Assembly (NCBI GenBank): GCA_028826165.1
Contig: JAPDFW010000063.1
Location: forward strand, 186,001 to 250,000
Direction: 5' to 3'
Length of the DNA: 64,000 nt
Source: Anaeramoeba ignava
Taxonomy: Eukaryota > Metamonada > Anaeramoebidae
Made by a program: the position numbers and the translations under genes. Below are positions 24,501 to 35,603 of this stretch, piece by piece; within the stretch, counting starts at the first letter, position 1, and each line of letters opens with the position of its first letter. Under the pieces are notes generated by a model. The model saw only the letters and a program-made list of their open reading frames with translations. It was not told where the DNA came from and did not search any database.

Positions 24501-25486
24501 TTCTTTTTGTTTTGATTTATTATCTTATTGTTTATTTAAAGAAAAAAAGAAAACAAAAAAAACAAAGAAAAAAAGAAAAAGAAGAAGAAAAAGAAAAAGA
24601 AGAATCATTAAAACTTGAAGATTTGAATAACAAACAAAATCAACAAATTAATAATGAAAATCAAGATAATGAAAATGAAATGAATGAAAATCAAGAAAAT
24701 GATAATGATAATGAAAATAAGATTTTTGATTCCAAAGAAACAAAATTTACTCAAAAACAAATTATTTTTGATGCTTTTCTTACTTTATTCATTTTAACAT
24801 ACACAAATCTTTCAGAAACAACATTAAATTTATTGAATTGTATTCCAATCAAATTTGAAGATGGTCATACAGAAAAAAGATTATATTTTTCTGGAAATGT
24901 GAAATGTTATAACTCTTGGCAAATTTTTCTTTTTTTCATTGTTATTTTGATTGGATTATTTCCGTTCTTAATTTTGATTTGGAAAAGATGGGCAAAGAAA
25001 AAATATTCAGAAAAATTAAAAAAGAAAAAATCACCATATGTTGAAGTAATGATATTTATTCTTGAAGCACCATTTGTAAAAAATTGCAAATATTGGAGAT
25101 CTTTTTATCTTTTTCGAAGATTTGCAATTATTGTTATATTTGTTTTCGTGATTGATCCTTTTATTAAAAGTTTTATAATTAGTATGATTTGTCTTATTAT
25201 TCTTTTATTAACAATTATTTTATCACCTTTCCATAACAAAAGAGTAATGAAAATGGAATATCTTTCTCTTTCTGTATTGGTTATTTTTTCAATTATGACA
25301 ATGAGAGATGGATCTTTAGCTTCTGCTGGAGTTGATAATGAATTAGGAAGTTTAAAAGATACAACACTTGCATTTAATGTTATTGGATATATTCTCACAA
25401 TAACAGTATTATTATTTGCTTTAATTAATTTCTTTATTGGATTTCGTTCTCAAATCAAATCTTATTGTTCTAAAAAACAAAAATAA
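21596..25486 (+). CDS. Beta-helix ectodomain, Cys-rich, multi-TM receptor-like protein, copy 2 (intact)
   Basis: One open frame of 1296 aa. Several ATGs lie in the 5' GAAAAT repeat; the likely start is the last one, giving MKFILTINLILFFNYF as signal peptide. Residues about 40-690 are parallel beta-helix rungs (NNTFENNFADYSG, NNTFINNTGQRSAGG) rich in N-glycosylation sequons. A Cys-rich segment (about 700-830) has CVPCPQGSYS, CPYGATCNG and CSGNRKGILCGECEEGY. The C-terminal third has about eight or nine hydrophobic helices (starting GLGYYLFLALIKAV) with a Lys/Glu/Asn loop after the third, and a short basic tail. Proteins with a pectin-lyase-like beta-helix, this Cys motif and a polytopic C-terminus occur in various protists; the function is not established. 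A surface receptor or adhesion role is inference. It lies tail-to-tail with an RCC1-BTB gene. Confidence 0.85.
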   Translation: MRMKMKMKMKFILTINLILFFNYFLFSIKSETINVNWLGGEDISNCGVSSNPNCSTIKYAIEKRINDNDILFIYEGNYYSNSCNITSFDISFQIQAENVTLDCENILPAFLFDFSNNTDNGNITIKGLTIKNADNSNQESIIFSGAGITVNKGKVWIESCSFLNSFSNGSETFPRSAGIYLDSPRYLSINNSNFSNLYNTNATASAIFILNQENLTEPQTFIMESCTFNENYVETQGSTIISFSNENEVLYDYIFTNNTFENNFADYSGVFFLKIIPQENSSIIIAKNTFFNNTGQQGGITFVTMTDLYNLTIRIDGNNFTQNIGIYESSSIKFHPNAIKDWNLGSFEFVNNLIFEDNGYESNIDLSFGFNFTKFDLIIENNNFTSNIILSAAPIMISSSLIDNQVNFSFISNNFVNNTGIDTLSGGIFIYDEFALNGSQKYFFINNTFINNTGQRSAGGIMLLHPKILGGSYALFENNTFENNIGPIGGLLYYSYADSYNNTFEFVGNTFRNNIGNVYSGAIYFVLLSDFFDFNCTFTNNIFEKNTGWSGAGAIFFDFAASAQGINIELFGNTFINNSGGQGGDLSIRNDLLSTQNFSGIFEDNIFEMSSSDSGGSLFFDTLSNLSIQNCEFINNYAVEGGSILVRGQTELTINNTNFSQNNGMFGSTILSFSREKTTIINSILNTPNDSGKIGYFENIESILENTTITCGEGYIYQNSTSTKYKNDIEVISYFYECVPCPQGSYSMNYGGNFEGAMNFCFKCPYGATCNGINKITPLSGFWGFPTNSSQFLEYKPCPTGYCTIKTSETESISSGDYNYCSGNRKGILCGECEEGYTNTLSDESECVLKEDCQGGLGYYLFLALIKAVIYSLILLFKPQDDSGSFIVAVYFFQMITYVLPQIRKDPDEKDQASQQFASILQFISDLVNLKASFPTLKTWGNCPNDHISSVEKIAYNLVGPAFYFGVLLLFVLIYYLIVYLKKKRKQKKQRKKEKEEEKEKEESLKLEDLNNKQNQQINNENQDNENEMNENQENDNDNENKIFDSKETKFTQKQIIFDAFLTLFILTYTNLSETTLNLLNCIPIKFEDGHTEKRLYFSGNVKCYNSWQIFLFFIVILIGLFPFLILIWKRWAKKKYSEKLKKKKSPYVEVMIFILEAPFVKNCKYWRSFYLFRRFAIIVIFVFVIDPFIKSFIISMICLIILLLTIILSPFHNKRVMKMEYLSLSVLVIFSIMTMRDGSLASAGVDNELGSLKDTTLAFNVIGYILTITVLLFALINFFIGFRSQIKSYCSKKQK

Positions 25487-25584
25487 CAAAACATCAATTT
25501 TTCTTTCTTTCTTTTCTTTCTTTCTCTTTTTCTCTCAAAATAACAAAATCAATTCAAAAAAGAAAAAAACAAAAATTCTTTTAT

Positions 25585-25722
25585 ATTTTGATTTTGATTT
25601 TGATTTTGATTTTAATTTTGATTTTGATTTTGATTTTGATTTTAATTTTGATTTTAATTTTAATTTTGATTTTAATTTTAATTTTAATTTTGATTTTGAT
25701 TTTAATTTTAATTTTGATTTCT
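25585..25722. repeat. TTTTGA/TTTTAA hexamer tract downstream of receptor copy 2
   Basis: Simple hexamers between the convergent receptor copy 2 and the RCC1-BTB gene; positional counterpart of 20881-21003. Confidence 0.85.
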
Positions 25723-25736
25723 GAGATTATTTCTTA

Positions 25737-27600
25737 TTAAAAAATGAAACAATTTTCTTTTTTTGTTGTTTCATTTTTGCTTTTTGTGTTGATATTTTGT
25801 TCTTTTTCTTTCTTTTCTTGATTTTGATTATTAAATTCTTTTTTAATTAAATCAAATAAATTTGGATTTGTTTGATTTAATTGAAAATAATCAATTCCAA
25901 TTTCAATTTCATTAATTATTTCTTGTGTAATTTGAATTTCATCTTTAATTTGATTTGAATAAATCCAATATTCAAATATTTGAAATGATTTATTACTTAA
26001 TTCACTATAATCTGTAACTTTATTTGATTTATCTTCAGTTACAGATAAAAACATTCCTCGATATAATTCACTTCTCATTATTAATATTAATTTTGGAAAT
26101 TTATATTGTTTTTCTTTTCTTTCAATTATAAAATCTTTTTCATTTTCATTTTCATTTTCATTTAAATAAATTCTTTTCATCGTTTCTTCAATTTTTTCAT
26201 TTAAATTTATAATTTCTTTAATTTCAGAATATAATTTTGGATTTATAATTCTGTTTGAATAAATCATTTCAAATATTTGATTTGATTCTTGAATTGATTT
26301 ATTTGAAATAATTTCTTTAAGTTTTTCAATTTCATTTTGATTTTGATTTAATCTATATTTCAATATTAATTTATGAGCTTCAATTATTTCTCCATTTTCG
26401 GTTTTAAATGAAATATCACAAAATTCTTTTCTTTCAAATAGTTTTATCAAATCTTCTTCAAGATTGGAAAAAGGAGGAGGAGAATAATAAAGAAATGATC
26501 TGTTAAATCCACAATAAATATGGTAACTGGAAATATCTTCATTAAATCTTAATTTAGGAAGTTTAATTTGAATTGGAATTGGTTGGTAACTTTTCTCTTC
26601 ATTTCCTAATTCACCATAATAATTACTTCCAAATCCGATTAATTTGCCTTTTGTTGTTAAAATTAAAGTATGTTGATATCCAACAGAAAAATCAAGAATA
26701 TAGTCATTTTCAAATAAAGATGATTTGATTTCAGTAAATATTCTTGTATCGTTTTCTTTGCCAAGTCCATTGTAATAAGTTCCACATGAATAAAATTTTC
26801 TTTTTGCATCATCTTCGATCAACATTATTGAATCATGTTCTCCACATTGAATATCAATTATTTTACCTTTTGGAATTTTTTTGATTTTGGTTAATTTTTC
26901 GATATATTCTTTTTTTGTTCCTAAACCAAGTTGACCATATCTATTCAATCCAGATCCAAATAATTCTTGATTTGAATTTAAAAGAAAAACATGATAAGAA
27001 CAAATTCCTGAAAATATTTTAGAAACATTTTTCATCATTAAAATTGGGTTTGTGAATCTTTCTGATCTTAAGCCTGAATCACTATCTTCGTAACATAACT
27101 TTATTTGATAAGCATTTTGATTTGTAGTTAATAAATAAATTGAAGTTGTTCCAGAAACAATATCTTGAATTATTCTATCCTTTGGATCTTCAATTTCTTT
27201 AGACATATTTTCAAATCGATAAGGTTGAGTTGTGCTAAAAATATGTATTCGACGCAAAAGGTTTCCTTCTGTTGTTAAAATATATTCAAAATGAGAATTA
27301 AAGCAAAGTTTTTTAATATTTTCAATTTGGATTTTTTCAATTTTTTGATCTGAATATTCAAATGCTTTTCCATCTTTAAAAAGGAAAATTTTTGAATATT
27401 CACCTGTTGTTGAAATTTGTTTAATTTGTTTTTCATTTTCATTTTCATTTTCATTTTCAAATTTAAATTGAGTTGGTTTTTGTTATTCTTTCTGGTTCAT
27501 TTTTTAAAAGAATTGGATTTTTATTGAAACCAAAAAATATAATTTCATTCTGTTTTTCTTTTTCTTTTTCTTTTTCTTTTTCTTTTGAATTTGGATTCAT
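25737..27600 (-). pseudogene. RCC1-BTB protein gene with a frameshift near the N-terminus
   Basis: The frame from about 27480 down to 25737 encodes RCC1-like repeats (GSGLNRYGQLGLG, GFGSNYYGELGN) followed by two BTB-like halves (EFCDISFKTENG...AHKLIL and MRSELYRGMFLSV). The N-terminus (MNPNSKEKEK... FFGFNKNPILLKNEPER) is in another frame: the T-run at 27477-27481 has one base more than the paralogue at 56763-58583, creating a stop. One RCC1 blade is degenerate: where the paralogue has YGIGSNDYGQLGF this copy has YQIKLCYEDSDSGL. RCC1 propellers and BTB domains mediate protein contacts, often Cullin-3 adaptor functions; the role here is unknown. The decayed blade supports real decay, but a sequencing error in the homopolymer cannot be excluded. 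Confidence 0.75.
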
Positions 27601-27702
27601 TTTGATTTTATTTTTTGAATTTTTTGAAGAGAAAAAAAAATGAAAGAAAAAAATGAAAAAAAAAAATTTCTTTTTGGAAAATATGAAAAATTTTAAATTG
27701 AA

Positions 27703-29724
<2,022 letters not shown>

Positions 29725-31664
29725 ATGGATCCTGTTAGAAGAATTATGAAAGAAACACAAAGATTATTATCTGAACCATGTAAATAATTTATAAATTAAT
29801 TTTTATAAATATTCTAAATATTCTTTTTAATATTTTTATTATTTTTAGCTCCAGGAATTTCTGCAAAACCAGATGAAACTAATTTTCGTTATTTTCATGT
29901 TATAATTGAAGGTCCTTATCAATCTCCTTATGAAGGTGAATTTTAAATAAATTTTCACAGTTAAAAACTAAATAGAAATGGAATGAAATTGAAAACAAAA
30001 CATTTAAAAACAAAATATTTAAAAACAAAACATTTAAAAACAAAATATTTAAAAACATTTAAAACAAAGCATTTAAAAATAAAACATTTAAAAACAAAAC
30101 ATTTAAAAACAAAACATTTAAAAATAAACATTTAAAAATAAAACATTTAAAAATATTTAAAAACAAAACATTTAAAAACAAAACATTTAAAAACATTTAA
30201 AACAAAGCATTTAAAAATAAAACATTTAAAAACATTTAAAAACCAAACATTTAAAAATAAAACATTTGAAAACAAAACATTTAAAAACAAAATATTTAAA
30301 AACAAAACATTTAAAACCAAAACATTTAAAAACAAAACATTTAAAAACAAAACATTTAAAAACAAAACATTTAAAAACAAAACATTTAAAAACAAAACAT
30401 TTAAAAACAAAACATTTAAAAACAAAACATTTGAAAACAAAACATTTAAAAACATTTAAAAACAAAACATTTAAAAATAAAACATTTAAAAACAAAATAT
30501 TTAAAAACATTTAAAAATAAAACATTTAAAAACAAAACATTTAAAAACAAAATATTTCAAAACAAAACATTTAAAAATAAAACATTTAAAAATAAAACAT
30601 TTGAAAACAAAACATTTGAAAACAAAACATTTAAAAACAAAATATTTAAAACAAAACATTTAAAAATAAAACATTTAAAAATAAAACATTTAAAAACATT
30701 TAAAAACATTTGAAAACAAAACATTTGAAAACAAAACATTTAAAAACAAAATATTTAAAAACAAAACATTTAAAACCAAAACATTTAAAAACCAAAACAT
30801 TTGAAAACAAAACATTTAAAATAAAACATTTAAAAACCAAAACATTTAAAACCAAAACATTTAAAAACATTTAAAAACAAAACATTTAAAAACCAAAACA
30901 TTTAAAATAAAACATTTAAAAACAAAACATTTGAAAACAAAACATTTGAAAACAAAACATTTAAAAACATTTAAAACATTTAAAAACAAAACATTTAAAA
31001 CATTTAAAAACAAAATATTTAAAAACAAAACATTTAAAAATAAAACATTTAAAAATAAAACATTTGAAAACAAAACATTTAAAAACATTTAAAAATAAAA
31101 CATTTGAAAACAAAACATTTAAAAACATTTAAAAACAAAACATTTAAAAATAAAACATTTGAAAACAAAACATTTAAAAACAAAACATTTGAAAATAAAA
31201 CATTTGAAAATAAAACATTTGAAAATAAAACATTTGAAAATAAAACATTTAAAATAAAACATTTAAAAACAAAATATTAAAATTAAAATTAAAATTAAAA
31301 TTGGAAATAAAAATTAAAAATTAAAATTAAAATTTAAAATTGAAAAATAAAAGGAGGAGTGTTTCATTTAGAGCTATTTGTTCCAGATGAATATCCAATG
31401 GTTCCACCAAAAGCAAGATTTCTTACGAAGATTTATCATCCAAACATTGATAAAGTTGGAAGAATTTGTTTGAATATTTTAAAGAAACAATGGGTTCCAA
31501 CTCTTCAAATAAGAACGTTATTAATTAGTATTCAAGCTTTACTTGCAGCTCCAAATCCTGAAGATCCTTTAGATCCTCAAGTTGCAAAACATTGGAAAGA
31601 AAATGAACCTGAAGCTTTAAAAACTGCAAGAGAATGGACTCTTAAATATGCAATTGATAATTAA
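29725..31664 (+). CDS. UBC13: Ubiquitin-conjugating enzyme E2 N (Ubc13)
   Basis: Model: exons 29725-29779, 29849-29935, 31354-31664; phases close and give 150 aa (human UBE2N 152). The start [15 protein letters not shown], then ARYFHV-like [11 protein letters not shown], the HPN motif in [16 protein letters not shown] with the catalytic Cys at about residue 86, and [23 protein letters not shown] identify Ubc13 rather than other E2s. With a Uev partner it builds Lys63-linked ubiquitin chains for DNA-damage tolerance and signalling. The exon 3 acceptor at 31352-31353 is chosen because it restores the Gly-Gly of SPYEGGVF; an alternative AG three bases later would drop one Gly. Intron 2 is a 1.4 kb minisatellite. 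Confidence 0.95.
29995..31275. repeat. AAAACATTTAAAAAC minisatellite in UBC13 intron 2
   Basis: About 1.3 kb of units AAAACATTTAAAAAC, AAAACATTTGAAAAC, AAAATATTTAAAAAC and AAACATTTAAAAAT. It forms nearly all of the intron 29936-31353. Long open frames on both strands across it ([20 protein letters not shown]) are by-products of the period. Confidence 0.93.
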
Positions 31665-31962
31665 TTTTTTTTTTTCCACTTTTTTTTTTGTTTTGGAAAA
31701 AAAATCGAAGAAAATTTGGATCAGAATGAAAAAGAAAAAGAGGAAAAATTTATTTTAAACCAATTAAGCAATTTTAATTAAAACAATTTTTTTTTTAAAA
31801 TTAAAATGTCTTGTTTTTGTTGTTTTTTGTTTTTATTTTTTGAAATGTCTTGTTTTTGTTATTTTTTTTTATTTAAAAAGATCATTTTGATCCAATTTTT
31901 TTTTTTGTTCTCCTTTTTTTTAATTTATTTTTCTTTTTATTTTTCATTTTTATTTTTTGAAA

Positions 31963-33207
31963 ATGTATTTTAACAAAACAGGAATTTTTTCTAAAGAAGA
32001 AATTGAAGAAAAGAAAAAACAAGCTTTAACAAAAAAAGAATTCAAAGTTCTTTTGCACAAAATCAAAGAATATGAAGAAATTTATGAAGAAAATCAAGAA
32101 AGAAAAAAAACACAAGAAGATCTAGAAAATTTATATGAAATTTATGGAATAAAAAGAAAAGAAGAAATCAAAATGAAAACAAAAGAAGAAAAAGAAATGA
32201 ATGAATTAATCAAAACAACAATTCAAATTTTAGAAGCACAAAAAAAACAAACAGAAAATTTTTTTCGAAAATTAAGTGATTTTGAAAAAGAATATGAAGA
32301 AAAATTGGATAATTTGGATCTTCTTCCTCAAATCAAAAAGAGGAAAAAAAAATCATTAGATGAAGCAAGTAATTCATTAAGAAATTTAATTAAAAGAAAA
32401 AATTCAAAGGAACTTTATGATGTTGTTTTGAAAAAATCAAGAAAAAAATTGCCTTCAAAATCCATTCAAATTTTGAGAGAGTTTTTTCTTAATCATATTG
32501 AACATCCTTATCCAACTCAAGAAGAAAAAGAGATGCTTGCTGAAAAAAGTGGACTTACAATTACTCAAATTAATTATTGGTTTATTAATTCTCGAAGAAG
32601 AATATTGAAGCCAATTTTGGAAGAAAAGAATAAACAGGAAGAGGATGAATTAATTAAAGAAATTCAAGGAATTGAAGAAAATGAATTCAATCAATTCAAT
32701 CAATTAAATCAATTCAATGAATTCAATCAATTAAATGAAGAAATTGAAGAAAATCAATTAAATCAATTAAATCAATTAAATCAATTAAATCAATTAAATC
32801 AAGAAATTGAATTAAATCAAGAAATTCAATCAAATCAATTAAATCAATTAAATCAATTAAATCAATTCAATCAATTAAATCAATTAAATCAATTAAATGA
32901 AGAAATTGAATTAAATCAAGAAATTGAAGAAATTGAATTAAATCAATCAAATCAATTAAATCAATTAAATCAATTAAATCAATTAAATCAATTAAATCAA
33001 TCAAATCAATTAAATCAAGAAATTGAAATGGAACAAGAAAATCAATTAAATCAAGAAATTTCAAATAATCCTTCTAAAGATGAAACTCTTTTAAATGATT
33101 TATTACTTCAATTAAAAAAAGATTCAAATTCTTCCACTTTTGATCAAATTTCTCCAAATAAGATTGAAAATTATTTATCGGATTTAGGACTTGAAAAATT
33201 AATTTAA
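31963..33207 (+). CDS. TALE-class homeodomain transcription factor
   Basis: Single exon, 414 aa from the ATG at 31963 (an in-frame TTG six bases upstream is not used). Residues about 1-150 are charged coiled coil. The homeodomain spans about 157-218: helix 1 IQILREFFLNH, the three-residue loop with HPYPTQEEK typical of TALE proteins, and recognition helix ITQINYWFINSRRRILKPIL with invariant Trp, Phe, Asn and Arg, very like MEIS/PREP/PBX relatives. A long NQLNQLNQ repeat (about 240-360, unit CAATTAAAT) follows, then a short acidic tail (LLNDLLLQLKKD). It should bind DNA in the nucleus; targets are unknown. The 300 bp upstream hold only T-rich sequence. Confidence 0.92.
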   Translation: MYFNKTGIFSKEEIEEKKKQALTKKEFKVLLHKIKEYEEIYEENQERKKTQEDLENLYEIYGIKRKEEIKMKTKEEKEMNELIKTTIQILEAQKKQTENFFRKLSDFEKEYEEKLDNLDLLPQIKKRKKKSLDEASNSLRNLIKRKNSKELYDVVLKKSRKKLPSKSIQILREFFLNHIEHPYPTQEEKEMLAEKSGLTITQINYWFINSRRRILKPILEEKNKQEEDELIKEIQGIEENEFNQFNQLNQFNEFNQLNEEIEENQLNQLNQLNQLNQLNQEIELNQEIQSNQLNQLNQLNQFNQLNQLNQLNEEIELNQEIEEIELNQSNQLNQLNQLNQLNQLNQSNQLNQEIEMEQENQLNQEISNNPSKDETLLNDLLLQLKKDSNSSTFDQISPNKIENYLSDLGLEKLI

Positions 33208-33565
33208 ATCAATTTTAAATCAATTTTAAATCAATTTTTAATCAATTTTAAATCAATTTTTAATCAATTTTAAATCAATTTTTAATCAATTTTAAATCAA
33301 TTTTTAATCAATTTTAAATCAATTTTAAATCAATTTTAAATCAATTTTTAATCAATTTTTAATCAATTTTAAATCAATTTTAAATCAATTTTTAATCAAT
33401 TTTTAATCAATTTTAAATCAATTTTAAATCAATTTTTAATCAATTTTAAATCAATTTTTAATCAATTTTAAATCAATTTTAAATCAATTTTAAATCAATT
33501 TTTAATCAATTTTAATCAATTTTTAATCAATTTTTAATCAATTTTTAATCAATTTTTAAATCAAT
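33208..33565. repeat. AATCAATTTTTAATCAATTTTA array after the homeobox gene
   Basis: ATCAATTTTAA/ATCAATTTTTA units start immediately after the homeobox stop codon. The AATCAATT core is shared with the NQLNQLN coding repeat just upstream. The rest of the gap to 33667 is poly-T/A. Confidence 0.92.
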
Positions 33566-33667
33566 TTTTATTTTTTTTTAATTTCATTTTTTTTCATTTT
33601 TTTTTGCATTTTTTAATTTGTTTTTCTTTCTTTTTTTTTTTTTCAAAATCAATTTAAAAATCAATCA

Positions 33668-35603
33668 ATGTCTACTCAATCAATTCAATCCATTTTAACC
33701 GTAAAAAAAAAATAAAAGCAAAAAAAAAAATTATAAAAACAAAAATTTTATATTAATTTTTTTTACAGGAAATGGCACTTCCTTTATTAAGTGAATTACC
33801 AGATTCGTTAAGAAATTATTCAAATTTAACAACAAAATCAAATAAAAAAAGAAAGAGTCCTTATGTTTCAGAAGAAAAACAAGAAAAAAAAAAAGAAAAA
33901 ATAAAAATAAAAGAAAAAGAAAAAGAAAAAATAATAAAAACAAAAAATAAGTCAAATGAGACAAAAGAAAATAAAGAAAATAAACCAGAAACAATAAAAC
34001 AAGATCAAGGAAGTAAGTTTTGGAAAATAATTTCCGATTCAATTTAAAATTCAATTTAAAAATTCAATTTAAAAATTCAATTTAAAATTCAATTTAAAAT
34101 TTAATTTAAAAATTCAATTTAAAATTCAATTTAAAATTCAATTTAAAAATTCAATTTAAAAATTCAATTTAATATTCAATTTAATATTTATTTAAAATTT
34201 ATTTAAAATTCAATTTAAAATTCAATTTAATATTTATTTAAAATTCAATTTAAAATTCAATTTAAAATTCAATTTAATATTTATTTAAAAATTTAATTTA
34301 AAAATTCAATTTAAAATTTATTTAAAAATTTAATTTAAAATCCAATTTAAAATTCAATTTAATATTTATTTAAAATCCAATTTAAAATCCAATTTAAAAT
34401 TCAATTTAAAATTTATTTAAAAATTTAATTTAAAAATCCAATTTAAAATTTATTTAAAATTTAATTTAAAATTCAATTTAAAAATCCAATTTAAAATCCA
34501 ATTTAAAATTCAATTTAAAAATTCAATTTAAAATTTAATTTAAAATTCAATTTAAAAATTCAATTTAAAATTCAATTTAAAATTCAATTTAAAATTCAAT
34601 TTAAAATTCAATTTAAAATTCAATTTAAAATTCAATTTAAAATTCAATTTAAAATTCAATTTAAAAATCCAATTTAAAATTTAATTTAAAAATTCAATTT
34701 AAAATTCAATTTAAAAATTCAATTTAAAAAGTTCGAAAATGGAATTTAAATGAATATAAACATAAACTTGCAAGAAATAATCGAACAAATTCACCAAACG
34801 AGAAAGAAAAAGAAAAAGAAAAAGAAAAAGAAAAAGAAATAGAAATAGAAGAAACAAGTGAGAATAATAATTCACTTATGAATGAAAAAGATTATGAAAA
34901 AAAAGGAGAATCATTATCAAATATTGGAAAAGAATTGAAACATGAAGCTGATAAATTAAAAGATGTAGTTTTCAATTTTTATTAAATGGTTCCTTATTTT
35001 TTTATTTATTCTTTATTATTCAAATTTTTTTATAAAGAAACAACAATCAGCAATTACTTATTTTAAAGCAGGAATTAAATTTCTTGAGAGTGGTGAATGT
35101 TATGAGGTTAATTTATTTAATTATTTATTAATTAAATTATTAAATTATTAATTAATTATTTATTAATTAAAATTGCAAAATAAATTAAGATGGCAGGAAA
35201 ATTAAATCCTAGATTTATAGGAATAGCAGCAAGAATGTATGATAAAACAACACCATTCCTTGAGTTTTGTTCAGAAAGATTCAACAGTCAAAATTTAAAG
35301 AAATTATGCTCATTATGTCATTTATGTATAGCAGTAACGGAAATGAGAACTTTTTTAATTCACAAAAATAAATTAAGACAATTTCAAAAAATTTCAATTA
35401 CAATGAAGGAAAAAAATCAACAAATCGATCAAGAAAAACAATTCACTTTTATGCGTAATATTGGTCATATTTTTAGAGCTTTTGAAGCTTCTGAAAAATA
35501 TGACCGTTTAAATATTGATTCAAAAAAATTCCATGATTTTACTTCTTCTTCTATTTCTCAAGTTATTCAATTTGTTCGTAATTCTGTTGATTTTCAACTT
35601 TAA
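33668..35603 (+). CDS. Protein with AF4/FMR2 (AFF) C-terminal homology domain; super elongation complex scaffold-like
   Basis: Model: exons 33668-33700, 33769-34012, 34732-34964, 35038-35106, 35190-35603; phases close and give 330 aa. The N-terminal half is short and basic (LPLLSELPDSLRNY, GIRKWNLNEYKHKLARNN, runs of Lys-Glu). The C-terminal half matches the helical CHD of animal AF4/AFF proteins in order: GKELKHEADKLKD, AITYFKAGIKFLESGECYE, ARMYDKTTPFLEFCSERF, KKLCSLCHLCIAVTEMRTF, NIGHIFRAFEASEKYDRL and the end SQVIQFVRNSVDFQL. In animals AFF proteins scaffold P-TEFb and ELL for transcription elongation, and the CHD mediates dimerisation. The family call is recognition by eye; a TPR-like helical protein is the alternative. 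Intron 2 is a 0.7 kb repeat. Confidence 0.68.
34013..34731. repeat. AATTCAATTTAAA array filling intron 2 of the AFF-like gene
   Basis: Units of AATTCAATTTAAA / AATTTATTTAAA / AATCCAATTTAAA from the GTAAGT donor to the AAAAAG acceptor. Confidence 0.92.

Larger units (their letters stand above)
21524..26119. repeat. Tandem segmental duplication, unit 2
   Basis: Second unit of the direct duplication, same order and orientation as 16685-21392: upstream block, receptor gene, hexamer tract, 3' part of RCC1-BTB. Only about 130 bp of unrelated AT-rich sequence separates the two units. Confidence 0.88.

Noticed and set aside
16685-26119. Transposon-mediated duplication
   Set aside because: No transposase, reverse transcriptase, terminal repeats or target-site duplication seen at the unit borders; simple unequal recombination is sufficient.
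30147-31088. Frames [10 protein letters not shown] and [10 protein letters not shown] on both strands
   Set aside because: By-products of the 15-bp minisatellite in UBC13 intron 2.
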